Shown: positions 11,871-23,493 of the stretch, piece by piece
Position numbering within the stretch: position 1 is the first letter of the stretch
Layout: each line of letters starts with the position of its first letter
Assembly (NCBI GenBank): GCA_963921825.1
Contig: OY997596.1
Coordinates: forward strand, 60,834,754-60,898,753
DNA length: 64,000 nucleotides
Reading direction: 5' to 3'
Origin: Erodium maritimum
Taxonomy: Eukaryota > Streptophyta > Magnoliopsida > Geraniales > Geraniaceae
Translations under genes and position numbers: made by a program
Notes under the pieces: generated by a model
The model's database searches: none
What the model was told of the DNA's origin: nothing
The model's input: only the letters and a program-made list of their open reading frames with translations

Positions 11871-13344
11871 CTGCTGCTAAGTGTAATATCTTATCAAATG
11901 TCAGTTCTTTTGATTTGTTGTGACAAAAAATGAGTTCATTTGTAAAAGAAAGTGTATTTTTGGTAGATTTTTTCACATTTGTTTTTGGAGATGATGTCTA
12001 TATTCAATTGAAATTATGAAATTGTTTTCTAATTTATAATTACTCGATTTGGATAAGATCTGGTATTAATTTTTGGATAAAAATATAATACTTGTTATGG
12101 GTTAATTAGAATTTTAGTGTGAGATAATTAGAAATTTGATTATGATAGTATAATTTGATAATGAATAGTTTCGATCATGTTACAAAATTCATTGATAACC
12201 GATTGGTTAATTGAACGATATGTATAAAGGAGAAGGTGATGTGATGAGTATTTCTCGATCAATTGATTGAACGAAATGCAACGAAAATGATTTTACCGGT
12301 TACCCGATATTTCTCAAACCCAGAAAACCGCATTCAACCCCAGATCCAACTGAACCCTCTCTTTCAGACCCTAAACCGATGCTAGTGTCAATAAAATCCA
12401 ACAACGACCTATTCCCCAGTCCGACGGTTTTTCCTTGATTACCCTTTGGAGCATCTCTAATGGTAGTCTATTCGTGCTGAATGTTCGATTAAACATGTAT
12501 TATTTCAGTCATCTCTCATCCATCAACCAATATTATCAGCCAACAACCTCCAGTGATGTTTTTTCTGCTGATTGTTCGTTGCTGGCTCTACGAATAGAAA
12601 ATATTAAACACAATATTTTTATTAAAATAATATTGTTATTTCCCATATCGCTCAACAAATTACTCCAATCGTATTCCATTGCTAACGAAAAAAACGAATG
12701 TAGAGAAAGAATCGAGTAGTATTTTGAGAAAAATTGTATTGGTGTGGGAAAATGAAAGGGAGTTTGTTGTTTATACAAGAAAAAAACCTCTGTCGACGCA
12801 GTCACGTGGCGGCACCGGAGAGACTGCCAACAACCGGTGGCAAAACCGTGGAAGTCAGCGCTGACCGCTGAATGCCAACGACTCTTTCGCCAATGCACCG
12901 TGCCAACGTTAACATCGACATTGGCAGTCTCCAACAACGTCGAACCGCCTACAAGTCGTTGACATTTTCTCTTTGTCAGTAACGAACTGCCGACAAACCA
13001 ACTTACATTAGAAACTTAGAATTGCTCTTATTTGGAAACAAATTCAGGGATGCAAACTTTTTATTTTCCCATTATCCCTACGTTATCATAGCTCTGACCA
13101 AAAGTAAGGTCATGAAATCGAACGGCCCAAAAATCCAAATCTCAAAACTGATCAAATCAACGGTGCCGATGAGCTGATCCGCACGAACCTTCATGCTGGT
13201 CCGCAGCACCAGATGCGCATACGCAACAGAGACGATCTTAAACCCTTCCCCCAAACCCTTTAACCCCAATCCTCACTCCTCTCCAGGTGAAGAAGAAGAA
13301 GAAGAAGACTCAGAGAGCTCGTGAAAAGGTCTGTGAGAGCAAAA
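11871..13344. other. Intergenic: fucosidase 3' region and possible Harbinger-like MITE
   Basis: The first few hundred bases should hold the fucosidase 3'UTR. A segment at about 12452-13030 begins GAGCATCTCTAATGG and ends GAATTGCTC, like a Tourist/Harbinger-type MITE, but I could not find matching 3-bp flanks. Just before the next gene lie GGCCCA (about 13124) and a GAA repeat (about 13288-13305) that fits a 5'UTR. Confidence 0.35.
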
Positions 13345-14598
13345 ATGGCTTGGCGCTGTGGATCGGTGTCTCGGTCGCTGATGTCCGCCGCGAGATCCTC
13401 CTCGCTCCGCTCTCCGCCGCCGCTTCCCCGCCTCCGTCCTCCGCCTGCGTCCGCTCCCCGCCGCTTCTCCTTCTCTGCTCCCAGGTTTTGCCCCCATCTG
13501 AAACGTAGTAGTTAGTCCCTCTGTTTGGTTGCCTAGAAACTGAAGGAAAATGGTGGTAATCTCAATCGTTGATTGCGAATCTCGCCTGTTTGTTTCCTGA
13601 GATCTCGGATTCGTATGGGACATTGTGTCGCTCACCTCTTTTAGTTGCTTAGGGAATTGAGAAAATCTCAATTGGAATCTGTTGAATGTTGTCTTGGTTG
13701 GATAATTTTGTTTAGCTGATTGCAATTTCAGATTTGAATAACCAATGTAGATCAATTCAATCAAATTTAATAATCATGGAAGGAATTTTCAGTTATTGAA
13801 GTGATTTAATTGAGTGTTACTCATAGGCTTGTTAGTGGAAATTTTGGGTTATCTGGTTTCGATAACTGTTAAGTCTGTAATGAGTCCTAAGGTTGGAGGA
13901 TTTAAAATTGGTCTTGGAACCTATGGAGGTTGGTTTATCTTCATTGTGCAAGTTTTTTAGTTAATAACTATTAAGAAGTCTGAATTAGGATTTTTTTAGT
14001 GTAGTGTTCTATTGTTATTCTTGCACTTGTTTACCAACAAATATAGGGGTAACTTTATTAACACACCTTGAACTACCTTTGTTTCTCAAATACACACTGT
14101 AAAGGTGAGTGGTTATTAGGAACACAGTCACCTTTCATTTATCATAAAAAAACACCCGGATTCGGGTCATTTTGTTCCAAAAAAAACCACTGATAAACGA
14201 GAAAGGTGATGGTGTGTTCCTAATAAAACCATCGCCTATCATGTGTGAATCCGGGTTTTTTGATTAGTAATGAAAGGTGACGGTGTGTTACTGATAACCC
14301 CTCACCTTTAGTTTTTTTTATAGTCAAAGGTTGTCGTGGGGGTGTAAAAAAACGTTATCCCAAAAAACTTACCTTAACTTATGAATTCTGCTACCTGTTT
14401 GATGATTTATCTTCTCGATTAAATGTGTTGTTCCTATTTCCCAGCAGGACTATTGGAGAACTGGGATGCACACAATCACTTTTACCTCTGAATAGCATGG
14501 TTTCTGGGGTTCGTCTCACATCTCACCTTAATGTTGGCGCGAGGGCGTGCTGTGAGCTGTATCATGGTACCTTCCGCCGTTCTTGTCAGGATCGCTAA
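13345..14598 (+). CDS. NFD6/NOXY2-like small mitochondrial protein, 2 exons
   Basis: Exons 13345-13484 and 14448-14598 encode 96 aa. The N-terminus (MAWRCGSVSRSLMSAARS, then Pro/Arg/Ser-rich to residue 46) has no acidic residue and looks like an organelle targeting peptide. Exon 2 begins RTIGELGCTQSLLPLNSM, the conserved core of the plant NUCLEAR FUSION DEFECTIVE 6 / NONRESPONDING TO OXYLIPINS 2 family, whose biochemical role is not well defined; members act in mitochondria or chloroplasts. The acceptor is a tandem NAGNAG (cagcag), so an isoform with one extra residue is possible. The C-terminus continues HGTFRRSCQDR. Splicing at 14567 to an acceptor at 15544 would instead end the protein at HGT. 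Intron 1 holds a foldback element (14046-14361). Confidence 0.8.
14046..14361. mobile_element. Family C foldback element, copy 1
   Basis: Inverted arms carry 'gaaaggtgacggtgtgtt', 'aacccctcacctttag' and 'acacccggattcggg'-type blocks. A second diverged copy lies at 20424-20741. The ends (GGGG...TCCC) match the architecture of the other families, but no clear 9-bp duplication was found. Confidence 0.6.
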
Positions 14599-16105
14599 TA
14601 GTTTCTTTGTGAGTCTTGCTGTTCTAGGACACATGACAACAATGGAAGAGATGTTTTTTTTTGGTTTAAATACTACTTTATTTGTTCTGCTCGTTTTCTC
14701 TTACAGAAATTTATTTTTTCTGATATGTTTTATTTCCCTAATACATGATCTAATAAAGTGAGGTGTAAAGTCAATAGGGGTCTTCGGTAGTACTTTAAAT
14801 TTGGTTGATAAGAAGGGATTTGGGATTGGTAGGAAATGGAAAAGACGGGTGATGCACGAGGACTTGCAGTCATCCAAGCAACACAAGTGATGCTGCATTG
14901 TAGGTTTCCCTTTTTTTTGTTCTCTTTTTTCTCCAAACAGCAAATATGTTATTAATTCTACACGTAAATGGATTGCCCCTAAGCTTCAAAAATGAAAGTA
15001 CATACATTGCGCATGAAACTTTATGTATACTGAAATATTATCTTATTGAAGATTTAGAATATGTGATATTTGAAGAAATAAAGTTTTCATATGTACGAAG
15101 CTTTAGGATAGCTTGCAAAGCAGCTGCATATTGGACAGAATTTGTTATAGTACTTCTCTTTCAAGAGTTATTTAGTGCACATTTGTCGCTTTCCTACAAT
15201 TCTTATCCACAATCTTAGTTACATTTAGCTGTTCTACTCATGGTAAAATTTTTTATGACATGGCTATGTGTTAGAGACACTTGAAATATGGGTATGAGTT
15301 GATGAGTCATTTTGCATATGTTTGAGCTCTTAAGAGTGTCCTCCAAAAATCACATGTTAACTTTATCCTCACATTAAAATGTCTTGTGACTAACTTGCGC
15401 TTTTACCGTGTTACGCAAGCGAATTGTGGTGTAACCAATTCATTATTTTCCATTTTACTTTGAATTTCAAACCTGTTACGCTATGAATCTATGATATTTG
15501 TGATTCCAACTAACATTTCACACTTTTTCCTTGCTATATTGCAGGTACTTGAAAGGAAGGGATGTTAACTAGCACAACTAAGTGCAATTGATACATCACG
15601 GTAAGAGACTAGAGTGGGTAATTCCTTCGGGACTATGTGCCTCCGTAGTAGTAGACTAGGAGTAAGAAAGTTAAATAAGATTATCATTTTTATGGTATTT
15701 GCAAGAAGTAACTGTGCTATTTCCTTACTTGTGGAACAGCTTTTAAGGGGTTTTTTCAATCTTAGTTGTTATTGTTACTCGACTATGAATTAGGTTATGA
15801 TCAATTTCCATCATGTTCAAATTCTGTTAAGTGTCTTCATTTTCATGTCCGTGGTGGATAAGAGGAGTCAAACACTGGTTTCACCAATGAAATTGAAAAC
15901 TCAATTTTCTCACTTTGTGTCTAAATTTTAACACTATGCCGTCTTTGTCAAGCTACCAACTTTTTTAATATTATCAGAGCTTATCTGAATATTGAGTCAA
16001 ACAATAAGGGTATTTGGGTAGTTTGACAAAGACAAGCATACTTTATAAACTTAGGCAACTTTGGAACATATTTTCTTAATTACCTCTTTCCCTGTCTAGC
16101 ATTAA
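14599..16105. other. NFD6-like 3' region and intergenic DNA
   Basis: This stretch holds the possible alternative 3' exon from 15545 (after gctatattgcag), which would end the protein at HGT with a stop at 15550-15552. Beyond about 15800 I see only AT-rich sequence. Confidence 0.35.
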
Positions 16106-16321
16106 GAGCATCCGCAGTGTGCGGGACAATGTGAATTTGCCTAAAAATACAGATTCCCCTACCGCAAGGCGAATTGCCACGTGGCAAGTGGTCACAAGCC
16201 ACCTTTTGTGGGCGAATTGATAGGGCAATAAATCTTTCGCTTCAGAGGAGATGATTACTCCCAACGGCTAAAAACGGTCAAAAACCACTTTTTGACCAAT
16301 TCGCCCCCACCGCAGGTGCTC
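16106..16321. mobile_element. Tourist/Harbinger-type MITE with TAA target duplication
   Basis: Terminal inverted repeats GAGCATCCGCAGTG and (reversed) GAGCACCTGCGGTG bound a 216-bp element. TAA flanks both sides (16103-16105 and 16322-16324), the TWA target site of PIF/Harbinger elements. There is no coding capacity. Confidence 0.85.
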
Positions 16322-16370
16322 TAAGACACTATGGATATTTTCTTGGAGTTCTATCTAGGAGTTTCACCAA

Positions 16371-16559
16371 GAAACAACAGTTCTTGCACTTTTACTTTCA
16401 CATTATACTATTCTGACTTATTTTTTCACATCCTAATTGTATGGTAACTTATTTTTTTACATTCTATTGGCATTAATATTTTACAAATTGTGTTAGGATG
16501 TGAAAAAATAAGTCGGAATAGTAGAATGTGAAAATAAAAGTCAAAGAACCGTTATTTCC
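16371..16559. mobile_element. Foldback element, about 190 bp
   Basis: The left arm GACTTATTTTTTCACATCC and the right arm GGATGTGAAAAAATAAGTC are perfect inverted copies, and the pairing extends outward through 'gaaacaacagttctt' and 'gaaccgttatttcc'. The loop is about 35 bp. Confidence 0.7.
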
Positions 16560-17640
16560 TAGAGTTATCCCTTCTATTCTATCTAGTTGCGTCAATCTAT
16601 AAGAAACAAAACATCAAACATTCCTACACCCATGCATTGTTTTGTTGGCTTTTGATTGCACTTATTGTTCTACTTTGCCTCTGAACACATGGACTGCCTG
16701 AGCAATGGCACACCAAATCTATCACCTTTGTCCTGGTTGGGTAGTTTTGCTTAAAAAGGCTGGTCAGTTCATGTGATTGGCATGTTAGTGTGGTTCCGTG
16801 TGGATTGTTGTTTGTTATTTGGTTGAAGTGATTGATTTGTAAGGATGTTTATTGACTAGACACGATTTGTAAGGTTTGGTGACAGGTTCATGTTTAAACC
16901 CTTGTTAGGGGTCCATATGCAAGTCTTAATCTCATTTGGGATAATTAAGGGTTAATGAATGTAAGGCTTAGAATAACCGTAGTGGGGTCGAATCTGATCT
17001 GGAAATCTCATCGATTCTGTAAAATGGTGATGAAAAAGTGACGTTTTTGCTTCTCCCCGGTTCTTTCTGGACCGTCGACGTTGGTTTCGATGTATTTTGC
17101 TCTCTTGTCTTCTCTCTACTCCTTCTCAGTCTCTCTCCTTTGGACACCTGGACATTCAGGTTTGAATCGACCTGTCGGCATTGATCTCGATCCCAATTTT
17201 TTGACAAATAACGTTGCAGAATATGATCACTTATTTCTCCAACTTTGGTTAGGTCTGACTTCGTCGCTCTCAGTTTCAATTTTTTGACAAATAGTCTTGC
17301 GATAATATTTTACTTTTCTTTTCTAGTTAGAAGTGTGTTTTGAGCCTATGATAGTGGGTAAGAATAACAAATATAGTGAGTGCTGCTGACACTGAACATA
17401 TGTTCGGATTCTTTATATTGTTTTTCTCAAGTATTTCGTGTATACTTCTAATAGTTATTTAACATTACCTTAACGAGGAAAAAAAAAGTACAGCGTGAGT
17501 AACTACACGCCTTTTTATATCTTTAACGTGACGCTTTCCTTAGGGCGATGAAATTGTCGCTCTTGCCTTCGTGGAATAATCTAAAAGTTTCTCTCTTCTT
17601 TTCCTAGATAATTGACTCGTAACACCTGACGATTCCTCAC
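16560..17640. other. Intergenic DNA, nothing recognised
   Basis: A short pyrimidine-rich segment (17095-17150) and small open frames occur, but no domain or repeat partner was recognised. Confidence 0.3.
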
Positions 17641-18010
17641 CCCTTGATCCATAAATGGAGGAAGCAAAAAATAAAAGGCTTAGCTCCCCTTACGATCTCG
17701 AGTTAATGGGAAAGATCATGAAAGAGGTAATCAGACTGGTACTTGAATCCATTTATGATCTCAAGTTTCCGAACACCGTACACTTCTGTTTAGGTCGAGA
17801 CTGCCACTCCCCTAAGACCGATCAAAGAATTCGACATCAGGAAGCCTTATCGCACCATCGATTCATCCCAATATTTAAGGAAGAGATAGACGATCCCAAG
17901 TTCTTTTACTCCACTGAAGACGACTTATAGGAGGTGAGAAGGCCCTTACTCCGTCCCACACAGTATACTACTTTCAGCCCTTCCGGATCTCCCCCTTTGA
18001 GACGATTTTC
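17641..18010 (+). pseudogene. matR: Nuclear copy of mitochondrial matR (maturase) fragment
   Basis: An open frame (17655-17930) reads SPYDLELMGKIMKE, then VLESIYDLKFPNT, then IPIFKEEIDDPKFFYS, which closely match consecutive parts of the intron-encoded maturase matR of plant mitochondria. Between them the frame breaks: in another frame LRPIKE joins directly to FDIRK, implying loss of about ten residues (30 bp) plus a frameshift. Downstream, 'ggtgagaagg-ccttactccg' resumes the matR order (PYSVPHS) in yet another frame before similarity fades near 18010. The reading is an old, decayed organelle-derived insertion and not an expressed maturase. A nuclear nMAT gene is less likely because the match is to matR itself. 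Confidence 0.75.
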
Positions 18011-18850
18011 ACAGTGAGGTGGCTATTCCCGGTCGAATCGCCTTAGAACCGTCCGGTGAGAACAGTCTCCCACTATTAATCTATTTCCCGTGACTGAGAC
18101 CTATCCACTCGTAATACATCTGGAATCAATATTGCCCGTATTATTATTGGCCGAATTAGATTTCTAGTGGATTTTTATTTTTGAGTTCTCCATAAACGAC
18201 GTCGAATCACTGTTCTCATGACAAAGATGTATGGAAATTGATTGGTCACTAACAGCAGCAGGTGCTTCTTGTCTGTCACAGAAATATGTTCTTTCGAGCA
18301 GTTCAGGAGACACTTGTTATTTTGATTTTAATTTTTTTTAATTGTCCACATCAAAGATGTGTAACCAAAGTTGATAAGACTGAAGTAACACGTGTGTCTA
18401 ATGTTTGATTCGGTACAATGTAAAGTTGAAAACTATAGGGTAAAGTTGAAAACTATAGGTACCAAATTGAGTAGCTATATGGATGACATAAATACTACGA
18501 AAGATACTTTCGACTTAACCCTCTTTGCCAGTTTCAACTCATGAACACAAACATAAGTACTTCCAACCGGTGTTCTAAGAATCTCGACCAAGCCTTGTCT
18601 AGACATTATTTTCTTATTGACTGACCAGATTAATTCATAAAAGTAAATAAATCATTTGTAACCAATTTATAAGACATGTAAATGATCTATGATCAACTCA
18701 TAAAGACATGAAAATGACATGTGACCAATGCTTACAGTACCTAGTATGACACTTGTAAACTTTAGAAAGTTTACCGTTCATGACCAACACTTTGGGTAGG
18801 TTTTCACGTTTAACCCATTTTTACAAGATTGTGTGACGGTACAAATACTT
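18011..18850. other. Intergenic DNA
   Basis: It contains a perfect two-copy tandem of a 21-bp unit, GTAAAGTTGAAAACTATAGG plus one base (about 18420-18460), and otherwise no recognised feature. Confidence 0.3.
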
Positions 18851-19154
18851 GGGTTGATTACCTTTTGTACCCCTTTTGAATTTGTAGCACACATTTAGTC
18901 CCCAAAGTTTTATATCGTTCAATAAGAGTACTTGCATTGTAGTAACACGCCTTTAGTATCCCTTATGAATTGGTTATAGATCATTTAATATCCCTTAGGT
19001 ATTGGTAATAGAACAATTACACGCCTTATGAGTTAGTCACATATCACCTAAATGGCGTAAACTTTACCAAAATTTTGTCTGGTGTGTTACCAATACATAA
19101 GGGGTACTAAACGTGTGTTACCAATACATAAGGGGTGCTAAAGGTAATTAACCC
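18851..19154. mobile_element. Family B foldback element with 9-bp TSD
   Basis: It starts GGGTTGATTACCTTTTGTAC and ends GGTAATTAACCC. The flanks CAAATACTT (18842-18850) and CAAATATTT (19155-19163) match at 8 of 9. The arms contain the family signature 'ttaccaatacataaggggta'. Confidence 0.8.
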
Positions 19155-19165
19155 CAAATATTTAA

Positions 19166-19434
19166 GGGTTAATTATCTTTTGTACCCCTTTTTAATTAGT
19201 AACATACCTTTTGTACATTTTGGTAACAGTCATTTAGTACCATTAGGAATTGGTCACAAATCATTTAATACCCCTTATGTATTGATAACATAACATTTAA
19301 TACCGTTTATGAATTGGTCACATATCATCAAAGTTGCATAAACTTGACCAAAATTTTGTCCAGAGCGTTACCAACACATCAGGGTACTAAAGGGATGTTA
19401 CCAATACATAAGGAGTATTAAAGATAATTAACCC
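19166..19434. mobile_element. Family B foldback element, adjacent second copy
   Basis: It starts GGGTTAATTATCTTTTGTAC only 11 bp after the previous copy and ends AGATAATTAACCC. The two copies lie head to tail, so this is either a second insertion beside the first or a tandem duplication. Confidence 0.7.
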
Positions 19435-19985
19435 ATTTTTAACCATGAAAAACATGAAGGGACAAGCAACAACAAAACATAACTTATTCTAGCTAGAAGT
19501 TGACCTATAGAACCTCCTGTTCCCCAATTGTTCCATCAGAAAACTGATTAGGACACCCCCAAAGTAGAAGAAAAGTGGGGATGGCATATTCACATAACCA
19601 ATGATCACTCAGCATCCAACTCCATAGTTATCTCCCACTACTCCTCTCATCAACAACCTCATCCAAAGCTACGTTGTTGCTTTTGTTGTTAACCACAACT
19701 TCTTCCACTCGGACCCTTACGTTTCCTACTCACATTCCAGTTCAGTTCCCACCATTGTGTCTAGTCTGGTCTGGGCTTCTATGAAAGGGACAAGTAATAG
19801 TACTTAGTGTATGTGTGTGTGTTAATGGGTGATGGGTGAGATACCACCCAAAACCCCTTTGTCTAAATGATTGGACCGAAGTCACCACATGAGAAAAAAG
19901 GGAAAGGAGTAGCATCTGTTATCTATCTCATCTACAAAACTAGGGGAGACGTTATTTACAACCTGTTGACGATCTTTGATTTGCA
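19435..19985. other. Intergenic DNA
   Basis: No open frame, repeat partner or element end was recognised here. Confidence 0.3.
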
Positions 19986-19994
19986 AAAACATAA

Positions 19995-20359
19995 GGGATA
20001 ATTGTCAAAACATGCACTAAAGTTTCGTCCACAAATGAAATAGTGCACAACGTTTCGTCCACGTTGTGTGGCTACCCTAAAGTTTCATCCACAAAATGAA
20101 ATAGTGCACAACGTTTCGTCCACGCTGTGTGGCTACCCTAAAGTTTCGTCCACAAAATGAAATGGTGCACAACGTTTCATCCACGTTGTGTGGCTACCCT
20201 AAAGTAATTTGCTGATTTAGGTTTCATAAGTAATTTTAAGTAATTTTTCTAACAAATGTTCGTGGACGAAACTTTAGGGTAGCCACACAACGTGGGCGAA
20301 ACATTGTGCACTATTTCATTTGTGGACGAAACTTTAGTGCATGTTTTGACAATTATCCC
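19995..20359. mobile_element. Family D foldback element with perfect 9-bp TSD
   Basis: AAAACATAA flanks both sides exactly (19986-19994 and 20360-20368). The ends are GGGATAATTGTCAAAACATG and its complement. The left arm contains three tandem copies of a 61-bp unit (the 'gcacaacgttt' block starts at 20045, 20106 and 20167), whereas the right arm has one. Confidence 0.85.
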
Positions 20360-20423
20360 AAAACATAATGTATAGGTGTTGAATTCTCAGGAAATGCTGT
20401 CATCTTTCTTACAAATACAAAAA

Positions 20424-20741
20424 GGGTAAGTTCCTTAACACCCTGACCTTTGTTTCTAACACACACCGTAGAGGGGAAGCGTTATCTATAACACACTGCC
20501 ACCTTTCGTTTATCATTAAAAAAACACCCTGTTTTGGGTAATTTTGTCCCAAAAACCCACAGATAAATGAGAAAGGCGACAGTGCGTGCCTGATAACACC
20601 ATCACCCTTTCTACGTAAATCCTGATGTTTTTTATTAGTATGAAAGGTGACAGTGTAGTACTGATAAGTGATAACCCCTCACTTTTAGGGGGTGTTTATG
20701 ACAGTGAAAGGTCAGAGTGGGTATGTAAACAACGTTTTCCC
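20424..20741. mobile_element. Family C foldback element, copy 2
   Basis: The block order matches 14046-14361 (aacacaccg, cacctttcgtttatca, acaccctg, gaaaggcgacagtg, gataacccctcac). It starts GGGTAAGTTCC and ends CGTTTTCCC. Confidence 0.6.
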
Positions 20742-21791
20742 TAGATAGTAGATACAAAAAAAACGCGGACTCCGTTTATTTTAGGTAACCACGTCAGACC
20801 CGTGCATATATGTGAAGTCACGTGCAACATACGTGACCCAAACTAACAGAGTCTGCGTTTTCTGTATTTATGAGAAATATGACAGTGTATTCCTGATATG
20901 TCAACACTTACACAATATGTTTATACGTTATGTTTTTAAAATCAAAAGGTCGTGGAGGCCGGGAGGGTGTGTTTAACTTTACCCCACAAAACTATATAGA
21001 GAGGGAGCACTAAAAGGGTATAAAGATACATGCGTCTATGTACACTTCAGGGAAAAAGACAGTATCCTAGTACAGTACAATGTTAAACCCTCCAAATATA
21101 GGGATGAGAGGAAAATCATAACACACAATGTTACATCATTTCATACCATAGAAAAAAAAGGGCATTATCCTAAAGAAAAAGAAAGATCCTATCAAGACAC
21201 AAGCATCACATAATATAGAAATATAAAAAAACTCACACCGTCGTTGGTTTGGAAGGAAATTAACGGTAAAAGCTCTGGTGACCAAAGTTCAAGTACCAGG
21301 AACTAAGAACACACAAAAAAATCAAGTAGATTGAAAAACTTCATAAAAATGGGGATGAAAGGAAAATCATTAACACTCTATCATGGTTAGGGGAGGGCAA
21401 AAAAATCCACACCAGACATTTGATTGGTCGGATTTTTTTTGTCTTTCTTTGGTTACGGTTCTGGTGCCGGATTTGAATACTGGAAACCACACACTTCGGG
21501 TTTGGGGGTGGAAGATGGGGTGATGGTCGGTTAACCGACCATAACACCAAAGGGTGTGAGGAAATTAACTGTAAAAGCCACCAAAAGCTTACTTGGCCAA
21601 GTGCTTGGATCTTTGGTCCTTTGATTAGAGTTCAAGTAAGGGCAGCAGTATAAAAAACTAGCCTTAAAACATGGTAAAAGTCAAGTAGGTTGAAAGACTT
21701 AATAGGAACATGTGTATGAAAAAATACTATCCTAAAATCATAGGTTGTAAGCAAACAAAGATACAAGCATCACTTAGTATTAATAAAAATA

Positions 21792-22156
21792 GGGACAATT
21801 GCAAAAAGTTGCGGTGAATTATGCGAGTTTTGCAAATACTATCGCTGAACTATTTTTTTTTTTGCAAAAAGTTTTAAATAACCATGCAAAACTGTATATG
21901 TAAGAGTTCCAAATTGCAAAACACATGTACATGAGGGTTACACATTGTAAAACATGTATAATGTAGAGGGAAAAACTGTCATTTCCCCCCATAATTGAGG
22001 TCGCATGACTGTCAGATGACTAATTTCCGTTAAAGATAATGTATTCACAAACGGAAAATAGTTGGGGGGATGTCATTTGCAAAACAAAAAAAAAATAGTG
22101 CAGCGATAGTATTTGCAGAACACGCATAGTTCACCGCAAGTTTTTGTAATTATCCC
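21792..22156. mobile_element. Family E foldback element, copy 1
   Basis: It starts GGGACAATTGCAAAAAGTTG and ends GTAATTATCCC. The arms share 'gcgagttttgcaaatactatcg' and its inverse. Further copies lie at 34868-35266 and 36154-36501. Confidence 0.7.
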
Positions 22157-22296
22157 TAAAAAATAAAACAAAGACTTACACCATCATTGGTTTGAATGCA
22201 AACAAAGGTAAAGGCCACCAAAGCTTACTTGACCCAGTAGTCAGGTGGTTGGATCTTTGGTCTGGTAACCAGAGCTCAAGTAACGGTAACATTATA

Positions 22297-22601
22297 GGGT
22301 TAATTACCTTTTGTACCCCTTTTCTATTGGTAACATACCTTTTGTACCCATGCATTTTGTAACATTCAATAACAGTCCCTCCATTTTGGTAACTGTCATT
22401 TAGTACCCTTTACGAATTGGTCACAGATCATTTAATACCCCTTATGTATTGATAACAGAACATTTAATACCCCTTATGAATTGGTCACAGATCATCAAAA
22501 TGGCGTAAACTTGACCAAAATTTTGACCAGAGCGTTACCAATACATCAGGGTACTAAATGAGTGTTACCAATACACAAGGGGTACTAAAGGTAATTAACC
22601 C
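22297..22601. mobile_element. Family B foldback element, copy 3
   Basis: It starts GGGTTAATTACCTTTTGTAC and ends GGTAATTAACCC. The internal blocks are those of the copies at 18851 and 19166. The flanks are AT-rich and show no convincing duplication. Confidence 0.7.
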
Positions 22602-23220
22602 TAAAAATTAGCCTTCACAGCACGGTAAAAGACAAGTAGGTCGAAAGACTTGAATAATTTTGACATACATAAGATAACACAACCACTTGAGAATGGGACG
22701 GATCCAAGACATAAACAAAACACTAAGAACAAACACAAGTGGGTCTCTATGCAACTTTCATACTGTACACATGCATCTATCAGTGCACTCATATAAATAA
22801 AACACTAAGAACAAATAAAAGTGGGTTTCAATGCAATTTTCAATGCACTCAATATTTTATATGTGCAATGCCCACTACATGATGAAAAGGAACAGCAAGA
22901 AGACCCAACATGAAGACAACCCACAAAGATACTCTTTAGCTCAAAAGGAGACACTATAAAAAGGGTCAAGATACCAATCTATCTCCTATCAACTTTTCTC
23001 AACCATTATTGTCACTTGCTCGGGACCCATCCCTCTTCCCTCAAACACCATCTAATCACAAAAGCATTATAAAAAATAAACAATCCCCACCACCACTCTG
23101 TTCAATTATCTGCTGCTTATAGTTTTCTTTCAAACATAGATGGTGAAAACCTACATTTTTCTATCTTCATTCAGTTACCTTATCTATTGCCCATGTACCT
23201 AATGGAGATAAAAAAAATAA

Positions 23221-23493
23221 GGGTTATTTACCTTTAGTACCCCTTATGTATTGGTAACACACCTTTAGTACCCTTATGTATTGGTAACGCACTGGACAAA
23301 GTTTTGGTCAAGTTTACACCATTTTGATGATCTGTGACCAATTCATTAGGCATGTAATTGTTCTGTTACCAATACATAAGGGGTACTAAAGGTGTGTTAC
23401 CGAAACGTAAAGGACTCTTATTGAACGTTATAAAACTTTGGGGTACTAAAGGTGTGTTATCAATTCAGAAGGGGTATAAAAGGTAATTAACCC
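23221..23493. mobile_element. Family B foldback element with perfect 9-bp TSD
   Basis: It starts GGGTTATTTACC and ends GGTAATTAACCC. AAAAAATAA is found on both sides (23212-23220 and 23494-23502). The flanks are A-rich, so the match is weaker evidence than elsewhere. Confidence 0.75.

Larger units (their letters stand above)
21060..22700 (+). repeat. Triplicated unit interrupted by two foldback elements
   Basis: Three diverged direct copies share 'acaccrtcrttggtttg', 'taaaagccaccaaagcttac', 'ggatctttggtc', 'ttcaagta' and 'aagtaggttgaaagact' in order (about 21197-21340, 21555-21790 and 22160-22680). The third copy is interrupted by elements at 21792-22156 and 22297-22601. Confidence 0.6.

Noticed and set aside
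12452..13030. Harbinger MITE call
   Set aside because: The ends begin GAGCA on both sides, but the flanking 3-bp duplication is missing, so I mention it only as possible.
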